Part shown: positions 15,307 to 24,375 of the stretch, piece by piece
Layout: each line of letters starts with the position of its first letter
Position numbering within the stretch: position 1 is the first letter of the stretch
Source of the DNA: CAVXYG01 sp963706835
Lineage (GTDB): Bacteria; Actinomycetota; Actinomycetes; S36-B12; GCA-2699445
Assembly: GCA_963706835.1 (NCBI GenBank)
Contig: CAVPOB010000025.1
Location: forward strand, 18,075-82,074
Direction: 5' to 3'
Length of the DNA stretch: 64,000 bases
The notes under the pieces: model-generated
Databases searched by the model: none
What the model was told of the DNA's origin: nothing
The model's input: the letters and a program-made list of their open reading frames with translations, nothing else
Made by a program: the position numbers and the translations under genes

Positions 15307-16824
15307 ATGGCTGATTTCGTCGGCGCCATTGATCAGGGCACGACCAGTACGCGGTTCATGTTGTTCGACCGCGAGGGCAATGTGGCCGGTAGGCACCAGC
15401 TGGAGCACTCGCAGCTTATGCCGCGGCCGGGGTGGGTCGAGCACGATCCTGTCGAGATCTGGGAGCGTGCGAGCACGGTGATTCAGGCGGTTCTGGCCGA
15501 CGGCGGAGTCCGTGCCGGCGATCTGGCGGCTGTGGGGGTCACCAACCAACGCGAGACGGCGGTGGTGTGGAATCGTCGTACGGGCCGTCCGTACTACAAC
15601 GCGGTCGTGTGGCAGGACACGCGTACCGACCGGATCGCGTCGGCGTTGGACCAGGATGGTCGTGGTGATGTCATCCGGTACAGGGCCGGGCTGCCCCCGG
15701 CGACGTACTTCTCCGGTGGCAAGATCCAGTGGATCCTGGAGAACGACCCGCAGGCGCGGCGGGACGCCCACTGCGGGGAGGCGGTCTTCGGTACCACGGA
15801 CACCTGGCTGCTGTGGCACCTGACCGGTGGGGTCGATGGTGGTGTTCACGTGACCGATCCGACCAACGCCAGTCGCACCATGCTGATGAACCTGGAGACG
15901 CTGGATTGGGATGAGGAGTTGCTGTCCTACTTCGACATCCCTCGGAGCATGTTGCCGCAGATCCGCCCCTCCTCGGACCCGGACCTGTACGGGCACACGG
16001 TGGCGACGGGTCCGTTCGGCGGCGTCGTCGCGTTGTCCGGCGACCTCGGGGACCAGCAGGCCGCGATGGTGGGGCAGGTGTGTCTGAGCCCGGGTGAGGC
16101 GAAGAACACCTACGGAACCGGCAACTTCCTGCTGCTGAACACCGGGACGCAGATCGTCCGCTCGAAGAACGGGCTGCTCACGACGGTGTGCTACCAGTTC
16201 GGTGACGCCGCAGCGGTGTACGCGTTGGAGGGGTCGATCGCGGTGACCGGGTCGGCGGTGCAGTGGCTGAGGGACCAGCTGGGCATCATCCGCGGGGCGA
16301 GCCAGAGCGAGACCCTGGCCCGCGAGGTGCCGGATAACGGCGGCTGCTACTTCGTCCCGGCGTTTTCCGGCCTGTTCGCGCCGTACTGGCGTTCCGATGC
16401 CCGCGGCGTGATCGTCGGGCTGTCCCGGTTCAACACCAGCGCGCACATCGCCCGGGCCACCCTGGAGGCGATCTGCTACCAGAGCCGCGACGTCGCCGAG
16501 GCGATGGAGAAGGACTCGGGGGTGCACCTGGAGGTTCTCAAGGTCGATGGCGGGGTCACCGCCAACGAGCTGTGCATGCAGATCCAGGCCGACGTCCTGG
16601 GCGTGCCGGTGAGCCGTCCGGTGGTCGCCGAGACCACCGCCCTGGGCGCCGCGTACGCGGCGGGTCTGGCCGTGGGTTTGTGGGCCGACCCCGCGGACCT
16701 GCGGGCCAACTGGCATGAGAGCAAGCGGTGGCAACCACAGTGGAACGACGAGCAGCGCGCTCAGGGATACGCGGGATGGCGCAAGGCCGTCACCCGCACC
16801 CTGGACTGGGTGGACGTCACCTGA
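15307..16824 (+). CDS. glpK: Glycerol kinase (copy A)
   Basis: A 505-residue FGGY-family kinase. It opens GAIDQGTTSTRFMLFDREG, the glycerol kinase phosphate-binding signature, and contains WQDTRTDR, GLPPATYFSGGKIQWIL, NASRTMLMN, YGTGNFLLLNTG, ALEGSIAVTG and the C-terminal KVDGGVTANELCMQIQADV motif. The enzyme makes sn-glycerol-3-phosphate from glycerol and ATP in the cytosol. The ATG follows GGGGCGGG by 5 bases. It is downstream of an ABC importer instead of the usual glycerol facilitator GlpF. Because erythritol and other polyol kinases belong to the same family, a different polyol remains possible, but the motifs fit glycerol best. Confidence 0.92.
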   Translation: MADFVGAIDQGTTSTRFMLFDREGNVAGRHQLEHSQLMPRPGWVEHDPVEIWERASTVIQAVLADGGVRAGDLAAVGVTNQRETAVVWNRRTGRPYYNAVVWQDTRTDRIASALDQDGRGDVIRYRAGLPPATYFSGGKIQWILENDPQARRDAHCGEAVFGTTDTWLLWHLTGGVDGGVHVTDPTNASRTMLMNLETLDWDEELLSYFDIPRSMLPQIRPSSDPDLYGHTVATGPFGGVVALSGDLGDQQAAMVGQVCLSPGEAKNTYGTGNFLLLNTGTQIVRSKNGLLTTVCYQFGDAAAVYALEGSIAVTGSAVQWLRDQLGIIRGASQSETLAREVPDNGGCYFVPAFSGLFAPYWRSDARGVIVGLSRFNTSAHIARATLEAICYQSRDVAEAMEKDSGVHLEVLKVDGGVTANELCMQIQADVLGVPVSRPVVAETTALGAAYAAGLAVGLWADPADLRANWHESKRWQPQWNDEQRAQGYAGWRKAVTRTLDWVDVT

Positions 16825-16854
16825 CCGATCGACAGGCCCGTTCCCGCTGAAGGG

Positions 16855-18570
16855 GTGAAGACCGTGCCACACCACATCGCCACACTCGATCCCACGGCGA
16901 GGTCGTCCGCGTTGGAGGCCATGGCCGGCGGTGAGCTCGACGTCCTGGTCATCGGTGGCGGGGTGACCGGTGCCGGCGCGGCCCTCGACGCGGTCACGCG
17001 CGGGCTGCGGGTCGGCCTGATCGAGGCCCGGGACTACGCCTCGGGAACGTCGAGCCGTTCCAGCAAGCTGATCCACGGGGGCCTGCGCTACCTGGAACAG
17101 CTGAACTTCAGCCTGGTCCGGGAAGCCCTGCGCGAGCGCTCTCTCATCCTCACCCACCTGGCGCCCCATCTGTGCCGGCCCGTGCCGTTCCTCTACCCCC
17201 TGCAGCACCGGCTGTGGGAGCGGCTCTACGTCGGCAGCGGCGTCCTGCTCTACGACACCATGGGGGGCCGCCACGGCGTCCCGAGCCATCGCCACCTCAC
17301 CCGCAGGCACGCGTTGAGGCAGTTCTCCTCGCTGCGCAAGGACGCCCTGGTCGGGGCGATCCAGTACTACGACGGCCAGGTCGACGACGCGCGCCACACG
17401 ATGATGATCGTGCGGACCGCCGCCGAGTACGGCGCCCTGTGCGCCAACAGCGCGCGGGTCGTCGACTTCCTGCGCGAGGGCGACCGGGTCGTCGGGGCCC
17501 GGGTCCGCGACCTGGAGACCGGCACCGAGTATGCGATCCGCGCCCGGCAGACGATCAACGCCGCCGGGGTCTGGAGCGATGAGATCCAGCAGATGGTCGG
17601 CGGGCGAGGCCAGTTCCACGTCCGCGCGTCCAAGGGCGTGCACATCCTGGTCCCCCGCGACCGCATCCACGCAACGACAGGGATCATCACCCGGGCCGGG
17701 AAGAGCGTGCTGTTCATCATCCCGTGGGACCGGCACTGGATCATCGGGACCACCGACACCGACTGGACCCTCGACCTCGCGCACCCGGCCGCCAGCCAGT
17801 GCGACATCGACTACCTGCTCGAGCACGCCAACCGGCTCCTGGCCACCCCACTGACACCCGAGGACGTGGTAGGGGTCTACGCGGGGCTGCGGCCCCTGCT
17901 CGCCGGGGAATCCGAAGCCACCAGCCAGCTCTCCCGCGAGCACGTCGTGGTCAGCCCGGTCGCGGGCCTGGTCATGGTCGCCGGCGGCAAGTACACGACG
18001 TACCGGGTGATGGCCAAGGACGCCGTCGACCAGGCCGTACACGCCATCGCGCGCCGGGTCCCGCCATCATGCACCCAGGACGTCCCCCTCGTCGGTGCCG
18101 ACGGCTACACCGCGGCCTGGAACCAACGCGAGCTGCTGGCAGAGCGCAGCGGCCTGCACGTCTCGCGCATCGAGCACCTGCTGCATCGCTACGGCACGCT
18201 CGTCCACGAGCTGCTCGACCTCGTCGCCGACCAGCCGCAGCTCGGGCAGCCGCTGGCCAGCGCCCCGGCCTACCTCACGGTCGAGGCCTACTACGCCGCC
18301 GCCGCCGAAGGGGCCCTGCACCTGGACGACATCCTCACCCGTCGCACCAGGATCTCCATCGACACCTGGGACCGAGGGGAGACCTCCGCCGACGAGGTCG
18401 CCCACCTGGTCGCCCCCGTCCTCGGCTGGGACGAGGCCACCATCGACCGCGAGATCGAGCACTACCGCGCACGGGTCACGGCCGAGATCCAGTCCCAGCA
18501 ACAACCCGACGACCACACCGCCGACGCCGCACGACTCGGCGCACCCGACGTCCGCCTCGGCCACGCCTAA
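16855..18570 (+). CDS. glpD: Aerobic glycerol-3-phosphate dehydrogenase (copy A)
   Basis: A 571-residue FAD enzyme starting at the GTG at 16855, 30 bp after glpK. Motifs: LDVLVIGGGVTGAGAALDAV (FAD-binding), TSSRSSKLIHGGLRYLEQ, ASKGVHILVPRDRI, WIIGTTDTDW, and GVYAGLRPLL followed by VVSPVAGLVMVAGGKYTTYR. The C-terminal helical domain is present, so it is full length. It oxidises glycerol-3-phosphate to dihydroxyacetone phosphate and passes electrons to quinone at the membrane face. EryB of erythritol catabolism is a homologue, so polyol-4-phosphate oxidation is a minor alternative. Together with glpK it feeds triose phosphate into glycolysis. Confidence 0.92.
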   Translation: MKTVPHHIATLDPTARSSALEAMAGGELDVLVIGGGVTGAGAALDAVTRGLRVGLIEARDYASGTSSRSSKLIHGGLRYLEQLNFSLVREALRERSLILTHLAPHLCRPVPFLYPLQHRLWERLYVGSGVLLYDTMGGRHGVPSHRHLTRRHALRQFSSLRKDALVGAIQYYDGQVDDARHTMMIVRTAAEYGALCANSARVVDFLREGDRVVGARVRDLETGTEYAIRARQTINAAGVWSDEIQQMVGGRGQFHVRASKGVHILVPRDRIHATTGIITRAGKSVLFIIPWDRHWIIGTTDTDWTLDLAHPAASQCDIDYLLEHANRLLATPLTPEDVVGVYAGLRPLLAGESEATSQLSREHVVVSPVAGLVMVAGGKYTTYRVMAKDAVDQAVHAIARRVPPSCTQDVPLVGADGYTAAWNQRELLAERSGLHVSRIEHLLHRYGTLVHELLDLVADQPQLGQPLASAPAYLTVEAYYAAAAEGALHLDDILTRRTRISIDTWDRGETSADEVAHLVAPVLGWDEATIDREIEHYRARVTAEIQSQQQPDDHTADAARLGAPDVRLGHA

Positions 18571-18652
18571 CACCATCACGCAACCAGAGCAGGCGACGGC
18601 CACGCCCGCGAACGGGGACGTCCTGGCAGAGAACGACAACCGGGAGGTTGGC

Positions 18653-19684
18653 ATGCACGACGCGTCGCTGTTCGCCGCTGCACATCGGCGGCTGAACCGA
18701 CTCACCGGCGAGTGGATCCTGGTCTCGCCGCACCGCACACAGCGGCCCTGGCAGGGACAGGTCGAAGACGCGATCATCGAGCACCGTCCTGCCTACGACC
18801 CGACGTGCTACCTCTGCCCCGGCAACACGCGGGCCGCAGGCGTGCCCACCCCGGACTACACCTCGACGTTCGTCTTCGACAACGACTTCGCCGCGCTCCT
18901 GCCCGATGCCCCCGGTCAACGGCTCGACCGCGACGGACTGCTCGTGGCGGACAGCGAACGTGGCATCTGCCGCGTGGTCTGCTTCTCACCACGCCATGAC
19001 CTGACCCTCGGCGGAATGCCAACCGGGCAGATCCGCCTGGTGGTCGAGACCTGGGTGGACCAGTACCTCGAGCTAGGCGCGATCCCCTGGGTGCGCCACG
19101 TCCAGATCTTCGAGAACCGCGGCACGATGATGGGAGCGAGCAACCCCCACCCGCACGGCCAGATCTGGGCCAACCAGCAACTCCCCACCGAAGCCGCCAA
19201 AGAACTCGACCAACAGCAGACATACTCGGCCGATGGTCGCTGCCTGCTCTGCGACTACCTGGCCATCGAACTGCAGGACGGCGAACGCGTCGTCTGCCAG
19301 AACGACCACTTCATCGCGGTGGTGCCGTTCTGGGCCATCTGGCCGTTCGAGACACTCGTCCAGCCCCGAGCCCACCGCGGCGCCCTACCCGACCTGGACA
19401 CCGACGAACGCGATGCGCTGGCCGACATCCTGGGACGGCTGACCCGCCGCTACGACCAGCTGTTCGGCGTGCCATTCCCCTACTCAATGGGCTTCCACCA
19501 ACGGCCCACCGACGGCGACCCACACCCACACTGGCACCTCCACGCGCACTTCTACCCGCCGCTGCTGCGATCAGCCACCATCCGCAAGTTCATGGTCGGC
19601 TACGAACTGCTCGGACAACCCCAACGCGACATCACCCCCGAAAGCGCAGCACACCGGCTACGCAACCTCCCAGAACCGTCATGA
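18653..19684 (+). CDS. galT: Galactose-1-phosphate uridylyltransferase (copy A)
   Basis: A 343-residue GalT from the ATG at 18653, preceded by GGGAGG; the frame is open further upstream but overlaps glpD. The zinc site CYLCPGN and second site CLLCDYL, the nucleotide-binding FVFDNDFAAL, and the active-site NPHPHGQIW (catalytic His) are present, with the C-terminal HWHLHAHFYPPLL metal motif. The enzyme exchanges UMP between UDP-glucose and galactose-1-phosphate in the Leloir pathway. No galK or galE lies in the window, and an association with glpKD is unusual. This may mean that the imported substrate is a galactose-glycerol compound such as galactosylglycerol, which is speculation. Confidence 0.92.
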   Translation: MHDASLFAAAHRRLNRLTGEWILVSPHRTQRPWQGQVEDAIIEHRPAYDPTCYLCPGNTRAAGVPTPDYTSTFVFDNDFAALLPDAPGQRLDRDGLLVADSERGICRVVCFSPRHDLTLGGMPTGQIRLVVETWVDQYLELGAIPWVRHVQIFENRGTMMGASNPHPHGQIWANQQLPTEAAKELDQQQTYSADGRCLLCDYLAIELQDGERVVCQNDHFIAVVPFWAIWPFETLVQPRAHRGALPDLDTDERDALADILGRLTRRYDQLFGVPFPYSMGFHQRPTDGDPHPHWHLHAHFYPPLLRSATIRKFMVGYELLGQPQRDITPESAAHRLRNLPEPS

Positions 19685-19745
19685 CATGACGTACGCCACC
19701 ACCGCGCACAGCGAATACCACCGAACACCGAACACCCGGTCGGTG

Positions 19746-20180
19746 TCAGGGTTCGACAGTCACCTTGATGGCCTCACCCTTCGCCACGAACCTCACCACC
19801 GGCGATGTACTCCAGCGCCCGCTTGTTGTGCGAGGGGGCGGAACCATTGGCACCCATGATCATCAGTTCCCGGTAGTACACCAGGTTCGAGTCACACGAA
19901 ATGAACGGGTTGGTCTTCCTTCGGAAGACCACCGAAAAACGAGATCCGCCCCCGCCGCCCAGCCATCCGGATCGCCTGCTCCTGCGCGATACTGGCAGCC
20001 GTCGCAGCGATCACCACGCCGGCGCCGCGACCATCGGCGCAGCCGATCGGCCCGGCGCCGAACACCACGACCGTGTCACCGTCACCGGCCTGCACCAGCT
20101 CCTAAGCGTTGATCGCACACGCGAACGGCTCAGCGACCGAGGCCCCATCGAACCCGATGCCGTGACGTGCGGGATCAGGT
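19746..20180 (-). pseudogene. Zinc alcohol/sorbitol dehydrogenase, broken (copy A)
   Basis: Minus-strand pieces of a medium-chain dehydrogenase: GFDGASVAEPFACAINA, an in-frame TAG, then ELVQAGDGDTVVVFGAGPIG. The Rossmann core after GPIGC is deleted and jumps to GAGVVIAATAASIAQEQAIR and GRRGRISFFGGLPKED, then a frame change before a residual C-terminus ending at 19746-19748. The catalytic N-terminal domain is missing. Both copies of the large repeat carry the same stop and the same deletion, so the gene was already dead before the duplication. Confidence 0.75.
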
Positions 20181-20206
20181 AGCCAACAGCGACTGGTGAG
20201 TGGCCA

Positions 20207-21943
20207 CTAACCGCTCAACTGACTATCGAAGAGCGCCCTTTCCGCCTCGTCGTTCCACGTATCGCCAGGTGCCAGTTTCTCGGCGACATCCGGCAGTTTC
20301 TCTTTCAGTTCATTGAGCCCCATCAGGGGGAGGTCGTGGATCTGGGGGAAGATCAGGACCTTCCCGGAGTAGCTGCCGTCGACCAGGGCCTGGAGGCCAT
20401 CCTTGGCCGCCCGCATGCCGCCGACGGCGCCCACGATGGATCCCGGAGAGAGATCACCCTGGTTGGCCAGGTCCACCACCTGCTGCTGATCGTGGATGGT
20501 CAATCCTGAAGTCCCTGTGTATTGGGCATTGTTCAGGTAGACCGCGCTCAGGTTCAACGGCGCCAGGGTGCCGTTGGGAACACCGGCGAAGAAGACCAGC
20601 ATCCCGTCGGGATTCATCAGTGTGTCGGCCTCGGCCATCACAGCGGAGATGGGGACACTGACCACCACATCGTCGGCCCCCTGGTTGTCGGTGATCCCCA
20701 TGACGAAATCGTGAAGGGATTGGTCCGCGGTCTGGGAATTGAAGGTGAACAACTCGCAGTCGTTGCTCTCCGCCAGGTGGGCCAGACGATCCTCGAGGCT
20801 CTTCAGGCGTTCATCGCTCATTTCCGTGGCGACAATCTTGCTGGGGCCGTCGGGCTGTTGAATGGCCCTCTGCACATGCATCAACCCCATGGGGCCGCCG
20901 GCGCCCACGAAGACGGTGGTGCCTCTTGAACGCAGATCACAGCGGTTGCGCGCCTCCCCATAGGAGGCGGCGATATCCGGTCCCTGGCCGCCGAGATAGG
21001 CGGTGTAGTCGTAATGCAGGCGGCCCACGTCGGTGTCCACCAAGCCGTCCAGGGCGGTCTTGCCCACCAGGTTGAGGGTGCCCCGCCGGGCAATGTGCTT
21101 GGCCACGGCACCCACCGTTGCCGCGGAACGGGGATCGAGCATGACAGTATCGTCAAAGCCGGCGCCGTCAGTCAGCTCGTCCACCAAAGCTTGATAGTCA
21201 TCGGTGCCGACGCCATTGCGCACGATCTTCTTGGCCGAGGTTTGCTCCACCAGCTCTTCCACCGAGGCGGGCACGTCGGTCATCACAATGGTGGCCGGGG
21301 CGTCCAGACCAGAAGAGAAGAGGTATTCCCGCTCATCTCCGGGCCGGCCAATGATCCACATGATCCCGCCGGTTTTGGGTTCCAGGCGGCGACGTTGGGT
21401 ATAGGCCGCCATCACGCAACCCCAAGGCTCCAGCGTGGAGGCCTCGGCATACCCCATCGTGTCAGGGACGGGCAGCAGGCAGGCACCATCGTCGGTGTCG
21501 AGCATTTCCGAGCCCATCAGGTGGTACTGGATCAGTCCGCCGGGAATGGTGTAGCCGTAGGCCGTGCTCTTGCCATCTTGATAGATATCGGGCTGCACGG
21601 CCAGCCGCTGGCCGGCGTGATACCGGTCTTTGAGGTTTTCTCCGACTTCGATGACCGTGAGGCTGACCTCGTGCCCCAGTCGGGTGGGCTCCTTGGATAG
21701 ATCGCGATTGTAGAGCTTCGGGTGGCTGCCGCCCGCGCGGAGGATCTTCACATCGGAGAAGCAGAGTCCCACACTGTCGATGCGAACCAGCATCTGGTCG
21801 GCATTGGGTTCGGGGATGGGCAGCAATTCGGGTTGATCATCCTTGCCCATATTCTCTTCGCCCGCGCCGTATACATTCCAGGCCCAGCTTTCTTCCGGCA
21901 AGTCGAGATCGGCCGCGCGGTACCGGTTGTACTTTGATGTCAT
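20207..21943 (-). CDS. Large zinc-type dehydrogenase with two Rossmann modules (SorE-like)
   Basis: A 578-residue protein, much longer than the usual 340-400 of medium-chain dehydrogenases. The GroES-like catalytic domain (to about residue 180) has VGLCFSDVKILRAGG and TRLGHEVSLTV (zinc Cys and GHE). A first Rossmann-like module starts IMWIIGRPGDEREY with a degenerate glycine motif, and a second starts VFVGAGGPMGLMHVQRA with an intact one. The nearest relatives I know are SorE-type L-sorbose-1-phosphate reductases and related polyol-phosphate dehydrogenases. It lies downstream of a mannitol-type PTS on the same strand, so it may oxidise the PTS product. Ribosome site GGAGG precedes the ATG. 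Base composition is visibly less GC-rich than its neighbours, suggesting transfer. Confidence 0.7.
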   Translation of the reverse strand: MTSKYNRYRAADLDLPEESWAWNVYGAGEENMGKDDQPELLPIPEPNADQMLVRIDSVGLCFSDVKILRAGGSHPKLYNRDLSKEPTRLGHEVSLTVIEVGENLKDRYHAGQRLAVQPDIYQDGKSTAYGYTIPGGLIQYHLMGSEMLDTDDGACLLPVPDTMGYAEASTLEPWGCVMAAYTQRRRLEPKTGGIMWIIGRPGDEREYLFSSGLDAPATIVMTDVPASVEELVEQTSAKKIVRNGVGTDDYQALVDELTDGAGFDDTVMLDPRSAATVGAVAKHIARRGTLNLVGKTALDGLVDTDVGRLHYDYTAYLGGQGPDIAASYGEARNRCDLRSRGTTVFVGAGGPMGLMHVQRAIQQPDGPSKIVATEMSDERLKSLEDRLAHLAESNDCELFTFNSQTADQSLHDFVMGITDNQGADDVVVSVPISAVMAEADTLMNPDGMLVFFAGVPNGTLAPLNLSAVYLNNAQYTGTSGLTIHDQQQVVDLANQGDLSPGSIVGAVGGMRAAKDGLQALVDGSYSGKVLIFPQIHDLPLMGLNELKEKLPDVAEKLAPGDTWNDEAERALFDSQLSG

Positions 21944-22066
21944 GGTTCCTCCGTGTTCAGGTGCCCAGAGCCCCCAGGGACATTACCAAGGCCACTGGTC
22001 GGAGGCTGATCTCCCGGGGCTGATCTCCCCTAACCTGCGCGATGAGTCTACCGCTGACTGCCGCTG

Positions 22067-22300
22067 TTACGAGGTGATGGGCAGCCGGTCCGCGATCTGT
22101 TCCGGGCTCCACGCCTGCACGCACGCCCGCTCCTTGCGGTGCGGCTTGTTCCGGCCCGGACGTCTTTCGGTGCGTAGAAGCAGTAGGACCTTTATCAGTG
22201 GTCGTCCTCCTCGTCTCTGGCTGTCGGCACTCGAGGCCTCGTCGGGATCGAGCGTGTCGCGCAACCTGCCGGCGCTCTCCGTGTCGCGTTCGCTGGGCAC
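22067..22300 (-). pseudogene. IS30-like transposase fragment
   Basis: A short minus-strand frame ends ERACVQAWSPEQIADRLPIT. The W-S-P-E-Q-I-(A/S)-x-x-L motif is the signature that precedes the catalytic domain of IS30-family transposases. Only this part and a basic N-terminal scrap survive; the DDE domain is absent. It lies between the PTS IIA gene and the two-Rossmann dehydrogenase, which suggests how that segment was put together. Rest of 21944-22312: nothing else seen. Confidence 0.5.
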
Positions 22301-22312
22301 CTCGCAGGTGCG

Positions 22313-22750
22313 TCATTCCTCGTTGACAGCGTGGAGGATCTCGTACACCTCTTCAGCCGACCCTGCGGCGATCAGCCTGTCGACCTCGTCGGTATCGGCG
22401 AAGATCACTGCGATCTTCCCGAGTATCTCCAGATGGCCGTTGTTCACGCCGGCGATTCCCACCGCGAACCGCACCTCGTTACCATCCCAGTCGATCGGGT
22501 CTTCGTATCGGACGACCGACAGAGCGGACTTGCTGATGGTGTCCTTCGCCTCATTGGTGCCGTGGGGAATGGCCAAGTAGTTGCCCATGTACGTCGAGAT
22601 CGACTTCTCCCGCTCGAACATCGCATCCACATAGGCCGCGGTGACCGCCCCCGCGTCGACCAGGATCTGCCCAGCCTCCCGGATGGCCTCGTCCTTGCTG
22701 GCCGCCGTGCCCGGAACCTTGATCTGGGCAAGCGTCAGAATGTCGCTCAT
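22313..22750 (-). CDS. mtlF: PTS mannitol/fructose-type EIIA protein
   Basis: A 145-residue EIIA of the mannitol-fructose family from the ATG at 22750. The phosphorylated histidine lies in YLAIPHGTNEAKDTI, the PHGT motif of this family; the fold is complete, ending in VNEE. It takes phosphate from HPr and gives it to the EIIB domain of the neighbouring EIICB. It is 83 bp downstream of that gene on the same strand. The symbol follows the mannitol family; the real substrate could be another hexitol. No EI or HPr gene is in the window. Confidence 0.85.
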   Translation of the reverse strand: MSDILTLAQIKVPGTAASKDEAIREAGQILVDAGAVTAAYVDAMFEREKSISTYMGNYLAIPHGTNEAKDTISKSALSVVRYEDPIDWDGNEVRFAVGIAGVNNGHLEILGKIAVIFADTDEVDRLIAAGSAEEVYEILHAVNEE

Positions 22751-22833
22751 CGTGAGCGGACCGCCTTTCTCGGGAATGGTCTTTCCATTCGAATGTGGAG
22801 CCGAGGGATGTCCCCCGTTCCCCTGATCAGAGG

Positions 22834-24375
22834 TCAGCTCCGGGCGCTGTCCTGCTTGTTCGTTCTCTTCAGCTCCTCGACGATCGCGTCGTACTTCGGA
22901 CTGTTCATGAAGTTGTCGACGGAGACATGTTGAGCGCTGGGCGCCATGATCTGCGCCCGTGCCGTGAGGTCCTGGTGGGTGACGATCAGGTCGACGTCGT
23001 CCTTCAGGTTGGAGATCGCGAGGTTGACCACGGTGACGTCGGCGAACCCAGCCTTCTTGATCTTGTTCCTGAGAACGGATGCGCCCATCGCACTGGACCC
23101 CATCCCGGCGTCGCACGCGAACACGACACTGTGGATCGGGGTCCTCCGAGACTTTGCCTCGTGCGCCTCCTCGGCCTCCTCCGCCGCCCTTTCGCGTTCC
23201 TCGTCGACACCGGTCAGGACCCCGGAGACGCTGCTCTTCTTGCCCTTCATCGACTCCATGGAGGCGGTGGCGGCAGCCAAGCTATCGCCGGCCTGCATGC
23301 TGCTGCGGCTGGCTCGCAGGATCACCGACGCGACGAAGAAGGATGTGGCGGCCGCAAGAAGCACGGACAGGGTGACACCGACGAAGCTGTCCGATGGGGT
23401 CTGCGCGTACACGGCGATGATCGACCCAGGTGCGGCAGGCGCCCGCAGGCCAGCGTCGAAGATGGTCAGGGTCAAGATCCCGACCATTCCGCCCGCGATC
23501 GTGGCCAGCAGGAGGATCGGCTTCATCAGGACGTACGGGAAGTAGATCTCGTGGATTCCGCCGAAGAAGTGGATGATGATCGCTCCCGGGGCGGTGGCCT
23601 TCGCCAGCCCGGTGCCGAAGATCGAGTAGGCCAGCAGCAGTCCGAGACCCGGACCCGGGTTCGCCTCCAGCAGGAACAGGATCGACTTGCCGGTCTCGGT
23701 CGCCTGGTTGACCCCGAGCGGGGTCAGCACGCCGTGGTTGATGGCGTTGTTCAGGAACAGAACCTTGGCCGGCTCGATGATCAGGCTTGCCAGCGGCAGC
23801 ATGTTGTTAGAGACCAGCGTGTCCACGGCGTTGCCCAGCGTCTTGGAGATGGCCTCCACGATCGGGCCGAAGACGAAGTACCCGATGACCGCGAGCCCAG
23901 CGGCGGCGATTCCGGCCGTGAAGTTGTTCACCAGCATCTCGAAGCCGGGCCGGATCTTGCCGTCCCACAGCTGGTCGAGCTGCTTCATCACCCAGGCCGC
24001 CAGCGGCGCCATGATCATGGCCCCGAGGAACATCGGCTGGCCGGTGCTCACGATCACGCCCATGGTCGCCACGACGGCCACCACCCCACCGCGGACGCCG
24101 TACACCATGCGGCCCCCCTGCATGGCGATGAGCAGCGGCAGCATGAACCGAATCATGGGACCGACGAGACCGATGTTGGGTTCACCGGCTGAGTCCGTGC
24201 CGAACCCACCGAGGCCGGCGACAGGGGTCCACCCCGTCTCGATGAAGAACGCCGTGATGAAACCCCAGGCGATGAAGGCAGCGATGTTCGGCATGATCAT
24301 CCCAGACAGGAACGTGCCGAACCTCTGAACGTGTACCCGTGCGCTGCTCGTTGGCTTCGATGCGACGTCGGTCAC
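22834..24375 (-). CDS. mtlA: PTS mannitol-type EIICB permease
   Basis: A 513-residue membrane permease with EIIC first (about residues 15-345; GTFLSGMIMPNIAAFIAWG at the start, and GGIHEIYFPYVLMKP, the GIHEI substrate motif). A charged linker follows, then EIIB (about 415-510) with the P-loop-like VVFACDAGMGSSAMGAS whose Cys is phosphorylated. The EIIA domain is not fused but is the next gene. GTG start with AAAGGGG seven bases before it. A TATAGT on the minus strand at 24405-24410 is a possible -10. No mtlD or MtlR is present; the two-Rossmann dehydrogenase downstream may act on the phosphorylated product. Confidence 0.9.
   Translation of the reverse strand: MTDVASKPTSSARVHVQRFGTFLSGMIMPNIAAFIAWGFITAFFIETGWTPVAGLGGFGTDSAGEPNIGLVGPMIRFMLPLLIAMQGGRMVYGVRGGVVAVVATMGVIVSTGQPMFLGAMIMAPLAAWVMKQLDQLWDGKIRPGFEMLVNNFTAGIAAAGLAVIGYFVFGPIVEAISKTLGNAVDTLVSNNMLPLASLIIEPAKVLFLNNAINHGVLTPLGVNQATETGKSILFLLEANPGPGLGLLLAYSIFGTGLAKATAPGAIIIHFFGGIHEIYFPYVLMKPILLLATIAGGMVGILTLTIFDAGLRAPAAPGSIIAVYAQTPSDSFVGVTLSVLLAAATSFFVASVILRASRSSMQAGDSLAAATASMESMKGKKSSVSGVLTGVDEERERAAEEAEEAHEAKSRRTPIHSVVFACDAGMGSSAMGASVLRNKIKKAGFADVTVVNLAISNLKDDVDLIVTHQDLTARAQIMAPSAQHVSVDNFMNSPKYDAIVEELKRTNKQDSARS

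Larger units (their letters stand above)
15295..20156 (+). repeat. Large direct repeat, copy A (glpK-glpD-galT-adh remnant)
   Basis: At least 4,862 bp that recur at 59139-64000 with a constant offset of 43,844. All ORFs on both strands have the same coordinates and translations in both copies, so there are no indels and I found no substitution. The left junction is sharp: bases before 15295 (GAAA) differ from those before 59139. The right limit is unknown because copy B runs off the window; copy A continues into the dehydrogenase gene beyond 20156. Confidence 0.95.

Noticed and set aside
14953..18042. 1029-residue antisense ORF over permease, glpK and glpD (and its twin at 59133-61886)
   Set aside because: It is the high-GC mirror of real genes with strong motifs on the other strand; its translation is low-complexity Val/Gly/His/Arg-rich without family motifs.
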